DNA from: Faecalibacterium sp. An122
Lineage (GTDB): Bacteria > Bacillota > Clostridia > Oscillospirales > Ruminococcaceae
Assembly (NCBI RefSeq): GCF_002160895.1
Contig: NZ_NFLL01000004.1
Coordinates: forward strand, 1-64,000
Reading direction: 5' to 3'
Length of the DNA stretch: 64,000 nt
Every line of letters begins with the position of its first letter. Within the stretch, counting starts at the first letter, position 1. The notes under the pieces are model-generated. The model was not told where the DNA came from and ran no database searches. It worked only from the letters and a program-made list of their open reading frames with translations. A program made the translations under genes and the position numbers. Of this stretch, positions 8,591-16,121 are shown in pieces.

Positions 8591-9514
8591 TCAAAGGTGA
8601 GGAGCCGGTCCGGCGGACGGGGCAGGGGAGACCTTGGTGTCCAGGGAGTTCAGGTGGCTGCGGTAGTCGGCGGGGGTCATGCCGTACAGCTTCCGAAAGG
8701 TTTTCAGGAAACTGCTGTAGTTGCTGAAGCCGTTTTCGGTGCAGGCAGACAGAATCCGCTTGCCGTCGGCAATGTCCTGGCGGCAGCTCTGCATCCGCAG
8801 CTCGGTGAGATAGTCGTGGATGCTCTGCATGGTGTATTCCTTGAAGATGCGGGACAGGTGCTCCCGGCTGACGTAGGCGTACTGGGCCAGCTGGGTGACG
8901 GTCAGGTCGGGGTCCCGGAAATGCTGCTGGATGTAGTTGGTCACCGACGCCACCAGGGCGTTGGTGGAGGTGGGTTTGCCCAGGCCATCCTCCCGGATGA
9001 TCTGGCGGATGATCATGGTCAGCTGGCTCAGGAGGAGCCGGTACATCTGTTCCCGCTCGGCCTCGTCCGGGATGGTGAGGGCGGCAGCGGCCTGCTCGAT
9101 GAGGGACCGCACCTTCCACTTGTAGCCGGCGTCCTCGTGGAAAATCAGAAGCCGGTCGGGAATGGTGCAGCCCGCCGCTCCCAGGCCGCTGGTCTCCAGC
9201 GTCTGCTGCCAAAAGGCATCGTCAATCTGGATGATGAGACGGTCGTAGGTGTCGTAGTAGCCGGTATGCACCACTTTGGGGGGAATCAGCATCAGCTCCC
9301 CGGGGTGCAGCTCGTACTGGCCGCCGCTGACGTAATAGCGGGCCTTGCCGCTGACCATATAAATGTACTCGTGATAGGGGTGGTAGTGGGTCACCGACTG
9401 GTGAACCCGGCGGTTGGAATACCAGCCCACCACCACTTTGTCCCAGGGCAGGCGGCGGTTGGCCTCCTCGGGGGTGATGTTCTGGTCGGCGTAGGGGGTG
9501 ACAAACGAACGCAT
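8591..9514 (-). CDS. AraC-family transcriptional regulator
   Basis: A 307-residue regulator with a cupin-like N-terminal domain (VTHYHPYHEYIYMVSGKARYYV, about residues 41-62) and a C-terminal AraC HTH (LTVTQLAQYAYVSREHLSRIFKEY, then NYSSFLKTFRKLYGMTPADYR). ATG 9514 is preceded by AGGAGG; the frame stays open further upstream, but no start there has a comparable RBS. It converges on lnpA and is divergent from the YcxB-like gene. It may control the lnp locus, the TRAP locus or neither. The sequence gives no target. Confidence 0.85.
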   Translation of the reverse strand: MRSFVTPYADQNITPEEANRRLPWDKVVVGWYSNRRVHQSVTHYHPYHEYIYMVSGKARYYVSGGQYELHPGELMLIPPKVVHTGYYDTYDRLIIQIDDAFWQQTLETSGLGAAGCTIPDRLLIFHEDAGYKWKVRSLIEQAAAALTIPDEAEREQMYRLLLSQLTMIIRQIIREDGLGKPTSTNALVASVTNYIQQHFRDPDLTVTQLAQYAYVSREHLSRIFKEYTMQSIHDYLTELRMQSCRQDIADGKRILSACTENGFSNYSSFLKTFRKLYGMTPADYRSHLNSLDTKVSPAPSAGPAPHL

Positions 9515-9549
9515 GAACGTCCCTCCTGCATGGTTTTGCTGCTGAACCC

Positions 9550-9563
9550 AGTATATCACAACA
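9550..9563 (-). promoter_or_regulatory. Extended -10 promoter of araC
   Basis: On the minus strand the segment reads TGTTGTGATATACT: a TATACT -10 with an upstream TG (extended -10) and no good -35. The same 14-mer serves the sugar symporter gene at 55937-55950. Confidence 0.55.
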
Positions 9564-9765
9564 GGTCACATTTTGCGAACATTTTATCACACATTCAGAC
9601 GATTTTCCTCCGATAATTTGTTATTATTATGACGGTAAGTTAAAAATTAAACATATTATCCAAAATATGGAGAATATTATTGTACAATTCTCACATAGCA
9701 TGGATACAACAGCACACGCAAAAAATGATGCGCCGTTTCTGCGCCGGACAAAGGAGGAAAAACCC

Positions 9766-10383
9766 ATGGCCGTACAGTACCAGGGCCGGATGGACCACAC
9801 CGAAAACACCATTCAGGAGCTGTTTGAGACCCAGTACAACACCTACCGGATGGGCCGTGTGGTTGTGACGGCGGTGGCCGGAGTGGCGCTGGCAGCAGCC
9901 GGGCTGTTCGCACCGGTGCCCATGCTGGTTCAGGGGCTTCTGCTGCTGGCGGGATGCCTGCTGTTTGTGGGCCGGGATTTTCCGGCCATCGTCCGGGCCG
10001 AGGGGGTCATCGAGGCCCGGGGCGGGGCGCTGCCCTCGTCGGTGTGCACCTTCTGCGCCGGCCACATGGAGCTGGAGGAGGGAGGCATCCGGAAAAAACT
10101 GCGCTACGACAAGCTGGACCGCATCGTCCAGGACCGGCGGTATCTGTACCTGTTCTTCGGACCGGAGTCGGTGGTGATGGTGGACCGGTCCACCATCCAG
10201 CCGGGCACCGCCGAGGACGTGATGCAGCTGGTGAGCGAGCGCACCGGCAAACAGTGGGAGGCGCCTTTCTCCCTGCTGACCTTCAGCCTGCGGGATATCC
10301 TGCGTATCTGGGACAACCGGAAAGCAGGGAAGGCCCCGGCCGCCCAAAGAGGCAAAAAGAAGGCCGGAAGATCCAAACGGTAA
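9766..10383 (+). CDS. YcxB-like membrane protein
   Basis: A 205-residue protein. Two hydrophobic helices at about residues 31-50 and 54-68 are followed by a cytoplasmic domain with the YcxB-like pattern: an EEGGIRKKLRYDKLDRIVQDRRYLYLFF stretch, then DRSTIQPGTAEDVMQLV, in which the usual 'phenylalanine/arginine-rich beta then serine-helix' signature can be seen. The tail is very basic (GKKKAGRSKR). ATG 9766 is chosen for AGGAGG 8 bp upstream; the frame also runs upstream to 9667 without an RBS. Family function is unknown. It stands alone between araC and the TRAP operon. Confidence 0.65.
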   Translation: MAVQYQGRMDHTENTIQELFETQYNTYRMGRVVVTAVAGVALAAAGLFAPVPMLVQGLLLLAGCLLFVGRDFPAIVRAEGVIEARGGALPSSVCTFCAGHMELEEGGIRKKLRYDKLDRIVQDRRYLYLFFGPESVVMVDRSTIQPGTAEDVMQLVSERTGKQWEAPFSLLTFSLRDILRIWDNRKAGKAPAAQRGKKKAGRSKR

Positions 10384-10551
10384 CCTTGCGCCCTATGAGG
10401 GATGCGGCGGCTGCACGCCCCGGTCCCGGGCTGCTTTGGATATACAATCGAACCACGGAAAGGAGGGGGGCGGACCCAAGGAAAGACGGAAGATTCGGAG
10501 TGCGGCACCTGAAAAGGCAGGCCGCAAGTGAAAAGGAGGTACTGTATCCCA
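10384..10551 (+). other. Gap before dctP
   Basis: 168 bp holding the dctP RBS (AGGAGG, about 10534). A TATACAAT stretch at about 10440 could be a -10 box, but no convincing -35 matches it. No clear terminator for the YcxB-like gene was found. Confidence 0.3.
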
Positions 10552-11577
10552 ATGAAAAAGCTGATTTCCCGCCGTAACTTTCTGGCAGCGCTGGGCGCTG
10601 TGGCTGCGGCAGGCGCCCTGGCTGGCTGCGGCGGCAAGCAGGCAGCCCAGGCCAACGGCGACGAGAAAACTTTTGACCTGACCCTGTCCCACGGTCTGGC
10701 CGAGGACCATGCGGTCCACATCGCCCTGAGTGCCTTTGCCGATGCGGTCCGCGAGCAGACCGGCGGCACCATCAACATCGAGATCTTCCCCAACGCCACC
10801 CTGGGCAGCGAGGTGGACAACATCACCCAGATCCGCGCCGGCGCGCTGGATATGGCCAAGGTCTCGGCGTCCACCCTGGGCAACTTCCAGCAGGAGTGGA
10901 ACGTCCTGTCGGTGCCCTATGTCTTCAACGACCAGGCTCACTACTACAGCGTCATGGACGGCGAAATCGCCCAGGACCTGTACAAGCTCACCGAGAGCAA
11001 GGGCTTCATGGGTCTGACCTGGATGGATTCGGGCGCCCGCTCCTTCTACACCGCCAACAAGGCCATCCGCACCCCCGCGGACCTGAAGGGTCTGATGATC
11101 CGTACCATGGACTCCCAGATGGCCATTAACATGATGACCGCCCTGGGCGGCTCGGCCACCGTCACCAGCTATTCCGAAATTTACACCGCCATGCAGCAGG
11201 GCGTCATCGACGGCGCGGAGAACAACGTCACCGCCCTGCGTGACCACGCCGACGTCACCCAGTACTACTGCTTCGACGAGCACACCCGCATCCCCGATAT
11301 CCTGCTCATGTCCACCGAGACCTGGAACGCCTTCTCGGACCACCAGCGGGAGATTGTGACCGCCTGCGCCCGGTCCATGACCGAGGACTATAAGGCGTCC
11401 TGGGCAGCCTTTGAGGACGAAGTCCTGGCCGCCGCCGAGGAAAAGGGCGTCGAGCTGATTTATGACGTGGATATCCCCGCTTTCCAGGAGGCGTGCCAGT
11501 CCATTTACACCGACCTGCAGGCTGATTCCCCCGAGGTGTACGCCTACGTGGAGCGGATTCAGCAGGCGGCCGTGTGA
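10552..11577 (+). CDS. dctP: TRAP transporter solute-binding protein
   Basis: A 341-residue extracytoplasmic receptor. It has a twin-Arg-like start (ISRRNFLAAL), a lipobox LAGC, then the DctP fold. The family signature for the substrate carboxylate, a conserved Arg, lies in the DLKGLMIRTMDS stretch (about residues 176-187), followed by EIYTAMQQGVIDGAENN. Such receptors usually bind small carboxylates, uronic acids or sialic acid. ATG 10552 is 12 bp after AGGAGG; a GTG at 10528 would include the RBS and is rejected. It is followed by the two membrane subunits. Neighbouring glycosidases suggest an acidic sugar, but this is inference. Confidence 0.9.
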   Translation: MKKLISRRNFLAALGAVAAAGALAGCGGKQAAQANGDEKTFDLTLSHGLAEDHAVHIALSAFADAVREQTGGTINIEIFPNATLGSEVDNITQIRAGALDMAKVSASTLGNFQQEWNVLSVPYVFNDQAHYYSVMDGEIAQDLYKLTESKGFMGLTWMDSGARSFYTANKAIRTPADLKGLMIRTMDSQMAINMMTALGGSATVTSYSEIYTAMQQGVIDGAENNVTALRDHADVTQYYCFDEHTRIPDILLMSTETWNAFSDHQREIVTACARSMTEDYKASWAAFEDEVLAAAEEKGVELIYDVDIPAFQEACQSIYTDLQADSPEVYAYVERIQQAAV

Positions 11578-11649
11578 GACGGCCCCGCGCATCTGTACCC
11601 GGCGCGGGCTGTCCCCACCGCCTGCGCCTACAAATGAGGAGATGAGACT

Positions 11650-12129
11650 GTGAAAACATTTGAAAAAATCCTGGACACCGTCATGCGTTTCCTGCTGGCG
11701 CTGTCCATGTTCGCCCTGCTGGCGGGCGGTACCTGGCAGATTTTCAGCCGTATGGTGCTGGGCGACCCCTCCACCTTCACCGATGAGTTCCTCCGCTACG
11801 TCCTGATCTGGGCCTCCCTCATTGGCTCGGCCTACTGCTTCTACCGGGACGAGCACCTGTCCCTGGACCTGATCAAGGGCCGGGTCAAGGGCGGCGCAGC
11901 CGTGGCCCTCAACATCTTCATCGAGGCGGCCACCCTGTTCTTTGTCTGCTACGTCTTTATCTACGGCGGACTCAAGCTGTCCATGAACGCCCTGAACATC
12001 TCGTCGGTCATGCATCTGCCCTTCACCTTCCTGTATTCGATCCTGCCCATCTCGGGCGTCTTTATCGTGCTGGCCCGCGTGCTCAAGTACGCCCAGCTGT
12101 TCGCTGAGAAGAAAGGAGGCAAAAACTGA
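11650..12129 (+). CDS. dctQ: TRAP transporter small permease subunit
   Basis: A 159-residue, four-helix DctQ protein with the typical WQIFSRMVLG...TFTDEFLRYVLIWASLIGSAYCFYRDEHLSLDLI signature. The start is GTG 11650 with GAGGAG 8 bp upstream; the only nearby ATG is followed at once by a stop. Its TGA overlaps the ATG of dctM (TGATG), so the two membrane subunits are translationally coupled. Confidence 0.9.
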   Translation: MKTFEKILDTVMRFLLALSMFALLAGGTWQIFSRMVLGDPSTFTDEFLRYVLIWASLIGSAYCFYRDEHLSLDLIKGRVKGGAAVALNIFIEAATLFFVCYVFIYGGLKLSMNALNISSVMHLPFTFLYSILPISGVFIVLARVLKYAQLFAEKKGGKN

Positions 12130-13445
12130 TGGTCGTACAGGCAACCCTGAGCCTTTTCGGCTCCTTCTTCGTCATGCTGCTGGCGGGTGTCCCCATCTCG
12201 GCCGGCATCGGCATCGCTTCGGTCATCACCGCCCTGTTCAGCATGCCCGCGGACATCTTCGCCCTTATCGCGGCACAGCGGTGCTTCTCGGGCCTTGACT
12301 CCTTCTCGCTGCTGGCCCTGCCTTTCTTCACCCTGGGCGGCAACATCATGAACAAGGGCGGCATCGCCCGCCGCCTGATCCGTCTGGCCCGCCTGCTGGT
12401 GGGCAAGATCCCCGGCTATCTGGCCGCCACCAACGTGCTGGCCAATATGTTCTTCGGCGCCGTGTCCGGCTCCTCGGTGGCCGCCACCTCGGCCATGGGC
12501 TCCATCCTGAGCCCCCTGGAGGCAGAGGAGGGCTATGACCCCAACTTCTCCGCCGCCGTCAATATCTGCTCCGCCCCCACCGGCATCCTGATCCCCCCGT
12601 CCGGTCCGCTGATCCTCTACTCCATCACCGCCGGCGGCGTGTCGGTGGCAGCCCTGTTCATGGGCGGCTATCTGACCGGCATCCTGCTGGGCCTGTGCGT
12701 GGCAGCCCTGACCATCTATCTGGCCGTCAAGAAGGGCTACAAGGCCTCCACCGTCAAGGAGGACGCCTCCGCCCTCCGGGTCTGGATCGACGCCATTCCC
12801 TCCCTGCTGGCCGTCATCATCGTCATGGGCGGCATCCTGGGCGGCTTCTTCACCGCCACCGAGGCCGGCGTGGTCATGTGCCTGTACTGCCTGCTGCTGG
12901 CTGTGGTCTACCGCGAAATCAGCTTCGAGACCTTCTACAACATGCTGGCGGACACCATGAAGAGCTCGGCCACCATCCTGTTCCTGATCGCGGCCTCCTC
13001 CATCATGTCCTACGTCATGTCCTACTCGGGCATCCCCGCCGCCATCAGCGAGGGCCTCATGAGCATCTCCAGCAACCGCTATGTGATCCTGCTCATCATG
13101 AACGTCTTCCTGCTGATCATGGGCTGCTTCCTGGATCTGACCCCCGCCGTCCTGATCTTCACCCCCATCTTCCTGCCCATCGCCACCAGCATCGGCATGA
13201 GCCCGGTCCACTTCGGCCTGATGCTCATCACCAACCTGGGCATCGGCTCGGTGACCCCGCCCGTCGGTTCCTGCCTGTTCGTGGGCTGCGGCGTGGCCAA
13301 GGTCAAGATCGAAGGCGTCACCAAGTACATCATCCCTCTGTTCGTCGGCATGGTGGTGGCCCTGATGCTCATCACCTTCATCCCTGCCATCCCCATGATC
13401 GTGCCCTATCTGTGCGGCCTGGTGGATACCTTCTGGTGGGCATGA
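12129..13445 (+). CDS. dctM: TRAP transporter large permease subunit
   Basis: A 438-residue DctM protein with about 12 membrane helices and the family motifs GLDSFSLLALPFFTLGGNIMN (about residues 56-76), ANMFFGAVSGSSVAATSAMG and FTPIFLPIA. It forms the ion-driven channel with DctQ. It overlaps dctQ by one base and is the last gene of the operon, followed by a terminator at 13501. Confidence 0.93.
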   Translation: MVVQATLSLFGSFFVMLLAGVPISAGIGIASVITALFSMPADIFALIAAQRCFSGLDSFSLLALPFFTLGGNIMNKGGIARRLIRLARLLVGKIPGYLAATNVLANMFFGAVSGSSVAATSAMGSILSPLEAEEGYDPNFSAAVNICSAPTGILIPPSGPLILYSITAGGVSVAALFMGGYLTGILLGLCVAALTIYLAVKKGYKASTVKEDASALRVWIDAIPSLLAVIIVMGGILGGFFTATEAGVVMCLYCLLLAVVYREISFETFYNMLADTMKSSATILFLIAASSIMSYVMSYSGIPAAISEGLMSISSNRYVILLIMNVFLLIMGCFLDLTPAVLIFTPIFLPIATSIGMSPVHFGLMLITNLGIGSVTPPVGSCLFVGCGVAKVKIEGVTKYIIPLFVGMVVALMLITFIPAIPMIVPYLCGLVDTFWWA

Positions 13446-13500
13446 GCGTGAATTCCCTGCATTTTCCCGCTGCGGCATAAAGGTCGCTGGTTACCGGATG

Positions 13501-13543
13501 GAGCCCCTGACTATCTGCCCGTCAAATGGTCGGGGGCTCTTTT
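13501..13543 (+). terminator. Terminator of the TRAP operon
   Basis: Stem GAGCCCC / GGGGCTC (13501-13507, 13533-13539), extended by GAC/GTC pairing inside, followed by TTTT. It separates the TRAP genes from the GH31 pair, which have their own promoter. Confidence 0.75.
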
Positions 13544-13552
13544 CCATACCAA

Positions 13553-13573
13553 CACAGGTATGTTATACTTGTG
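13553..13573 (+). promoter_or_regulatory. Extended -10 promoter of the GH31 pair inside an inverted repeat
   Basis: TATACT at 13564-13569 with TG at 13561-13562 forms an extended -10. It lies inside an inverted repeat with arms CACAGGTAT (13553-13561) and ATACTTGTG (13565-13573), one mismatch, 3-bp centre. A repressor bound here would block the polymerase directly. The start of the first GH31 gene is 32 bp downstream. Confidence 0.6.
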
Positions 13574-13604
13574 AAAAAATGTCCTTCCGGAAAGGAGTAA
13601 TTCC

Positions 13605-16097
13605 ATGTATCTTTGCAAGGAAATCCAGGCCATGGAGCGCCTGGACGGCGCGTTCCTGTTCCACACCAACTGCGCGGACATCAAGGTCTGTTTTGTCACC
13701 GACGAAATCGTCCGTCTGCGGGTATCCTTTGACCGGGAACTGGCCGAGGAGTCCTATGTTCTGTCCACCACCGCCTGGGAGGACCGCCTGGACGGTCTGT
13801 TCGAGGCGGAGCGCAGCCGCCTGACCCCCTGCACTCCCGCAGTGGAGGAGACCGAAGGGGAGATCACCTTCGACACCGGCAAGGTGAAGCTGGTGGCACG
13901 GAAATCCCCCCTCTGCTTCCAGCTGTACAACCGGGACGGCGATCTGCTGTACAGCGATCTGGCCGGCACCCCCTATACCCTGGACTCCAACCGCCGCATC
14001 ACCCACTACAGCGCCATGGAGGAAGAGGACTGCTTCTACGGCTTCGGCGAGAAGGCCGGCGCCCTGAACAAGAACAAGACCTTCCTGCGGGAGCGTGCCA
14101 CCGACGCCATGGGCTATGACGCCGAGAAGATGGACACCCTCTACAAGCACATCCCGTTCTACATCCGTCTCTCCCGCACCACCCGCAAGGCGGTGGGCCT
14201 GTTCTACCACAACTTCTATGAGTCCGTGTTCAACATGGGCTGCGAAAAGAGCAACTACTGGTCCCGCTACACCTACTGGCAGGCCGACGGCGGCGACATC
14301 GACCTGTTCCTGCTGGCAGGCGACAGCATCCGCCGGGTGGTGGACAACTATACCCTCCTGACCGGACGTCCTGCCCTGCTGCCCAAGCGGGCGCTGGGCT
14401 ACCAGGGTTCCTCCATGTACTATCCCGAGCTGGAGAAGGACAGCGACGACGCCGTCCTGGACTTCATCGACACCGTCAAGGAGGAAGGCTTCCCCATCGA
14501 CGGCTTCCACCTGTCCTCGGGGTATACCAGCTACAACAATAAACGCTGTGTTTTCACCTGGAACACCGAGCGGTTCAAGGATCCCCGGGCTTACTTTGCG
14601 GCCATGAACGAGAAGGGCGCCCAAAACGTCCCCAACGTCAAGCCGGGCATCCTGCTGTGCCATCCCTGGTTCGACGAGTTTGTCCAGAAGGGCGTCTTTG
14701 TCAAGGATTCCCAGGAGGACACCTACGGCGTCGGCAAGTGGTGGGGCGGCGACGGCGCTTTCTGGGACTACACCAACCCCGAGGCCCGCAAAGCCTGGAA
14801 GGAATACCTGACCGCCAACGTCATCGACGTGGGCACCGACTCCATCTGGGACGACAACTGCGAGTATGACAGCCTGCTGGACAAGGACTGCCGCTGCTGC
14901 TTTGACGGCAAGGGCGGCACCATCGCCCAGCTCAAACCCCTGATGAGCACCCTGATGTGCAAGCTGGGCGCCGAGGCGGTGGTGGAGCACAACCCCAAGG
15001 CCCGCCCCTACATCGTCTGCCGCAGCGGCTCGGCCGGCATCCAGAAATACGCCCAGACCTGGTGCGGCGACAACTACACCAGCTGGAAAACCCTCCGCTA
15101 CAACATCCCCATCATCACCGGCATGGGCCTGTCCGGCCAGCCCAACGAGGGCGCCGACATCGGCGGCTTCCACGGCCCCGCCCCCGACGAGGAACTGTTT
15201 GTCCGCTGGGTTCAGAATGGCATCTTCCAGGCCCGGTTCTCCATCCACTCGGCCAGCAACGACAACACCGTCACCGAGCCCTGGATGTACCGCGGCTCGG
15301 CGGGGTTGATCCGGGACGCCATCCTGCTGCGCTACCGGTTCACGCCGTATCTGTACTCGGCCGAGTACGAGGCCAGCCAGACCGGCGCACCCATCATGCG
15401 GCCTCTGGTGTATGAGTTCCAGCAGGATCCCAAGGTTTACGACGAGAGCTTTACTTTCCTGTTTGGCCGGGATATCCTGGTGGCCAACGTGCTGGAGCCG
15501 GGCGCAAAGACCTGGAAGGTGTACCTGCCTGCCGGCTGCAAGTGGTACGACTGGAACAACCATTTCACCTGCTACGAGGGCGGCCAGACCATCGAAATCC
15601 CGGTGGACATCAGCACCATCCCCATGTTCCTCCGGGAGGGCGCCATTGTGCCCATGGCCGACAACCAGCTGATGAGCATGGCCAACGACCATATGACCGA
15701 CCTGCACCTGACGGTGATCCCCGGCGGGGAGCGGACCTACACCCTCTACGACGACGACGGCGTCACCAATGACTTCAAGGACGGCGTCTGCCGCAAGACC
15801 CGGATTCATGTGTCGGGCACCGACGTGGTGAAGGTGGACTTTGCCGCCGAGGGCAGCTACACCGACTTTGTGGAACGGGTGATGGTGGAGATGGTCCGCA
15901 AGGACCGCAGCCCCTTCTGGGTCACCCTGGACGGGCAGAAGCTGGAGCACTTCCTCAACCGCCGCAAGTTCGAGGCCGCCGCCGAGGGCTGGTACTACAG
16001 CCAGACCAAGAAGGCTGTGCTGGTCAAGTACCCCAACCCCCGCAAGGATGTTACCCTGACCGTGTCCTTTGAGGACTTTGACCTCATCGGCATGTAA
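13605..16097 (+). CDS. Glycoside hydrolase family 31 (alpha-glycosidase), first of a tandem pair
   Basis: An 830-residue cytoplasmic enzyme without signal peptide. It has an N-terminal beta-sandwich (to about residue 240), then a catalytic barrel with the nucleophile in IWDDNCE (W415, D417) and the acid/base Asp489 in WCGDNYTSW, and C-terminal beta domains. GH31 enzymes act on alpha-glucosides, alpha-xylosides, sulfoquinovosides or alpha-GalNAc; the motifs here do not fix the substrate. The gene has AAAGGAG before its ATG and is followed 24 bp later by a close paralogue, probably in one operon. The TRAP transporter upstream is separated by a terminator. Confidence 0.88.
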   Translation: MYLCKEIQAMERLDGAFLFHTNCADIKVCFVTDEIVRLRVSFDRELAEESYVLSTTAWEDRLDGLFEAERSRLTPCTPAVEETEGEITFDTGKVKLVARKSPLCFQLYNRDGDLLYSDLAGTPYTLDSNRRITHYSAMEEEDCFYGFGEKAGALNKNKTFLRERATDAMGYDAEKMDTLYKHIPFYIRLSRTTRKAVGLFYHNFYESVFNMGCEKSNYWSRYTYWQADGGDIDLFLLAGDSIRRVVDNYTLLTGRPALLPKRALGYQGSSMYYPELEKDSDDAVLDFIDTVKEEGFPIDGFHLSSGYTSYNNKRCVFTWNTERFKDPRAYFAAMNEKGAQNVPNVKPGILLCHPWFDEFVQKGVFVKDSQEDTYGVGKWWGGDGAFWDYTNPEARKAWKEYLTANVIDVGTDSIWDDNCEYDSLLDKDCRCCFDGKGGTIAQLKPLMSTLMCKLGAEAVVEHNPKARPYIVCRSGSAGIQKYAQTWCGDNYTSWKTLRYNIPIITGMGLSGQPNEGADIGGFHGPAPDEELFVRWVQNGIFQARFSIHSASNDNTVTEPWMYRGSAGLIRDAILLRYRFTPYLYSAEYEASQTGAPIMRPLVYEFQQDPKVYDESFTFLFGRDILVANVLEPGAKTWKVYLPAGCKWYDWNNHFTCYEGGQTIEIPVDISTIPMFLREGAIVPMADNQLMSMANDHMTDLHLTVIPGGERTYTLYDDDGVTNDFKDGVCRKTRIHVSGTDVVKVDFAAEGSYTDFVERVMVEMVRKDRSPFWVTLDGQKLEHFLNRRKFEAAAEGWYYSQTKKAVLVKYPNPRKDVTLTVSFEDFDLIGM

Positions 16098-16121
16098 ATA
16101 AAACAAAAAGGAAGAACGATT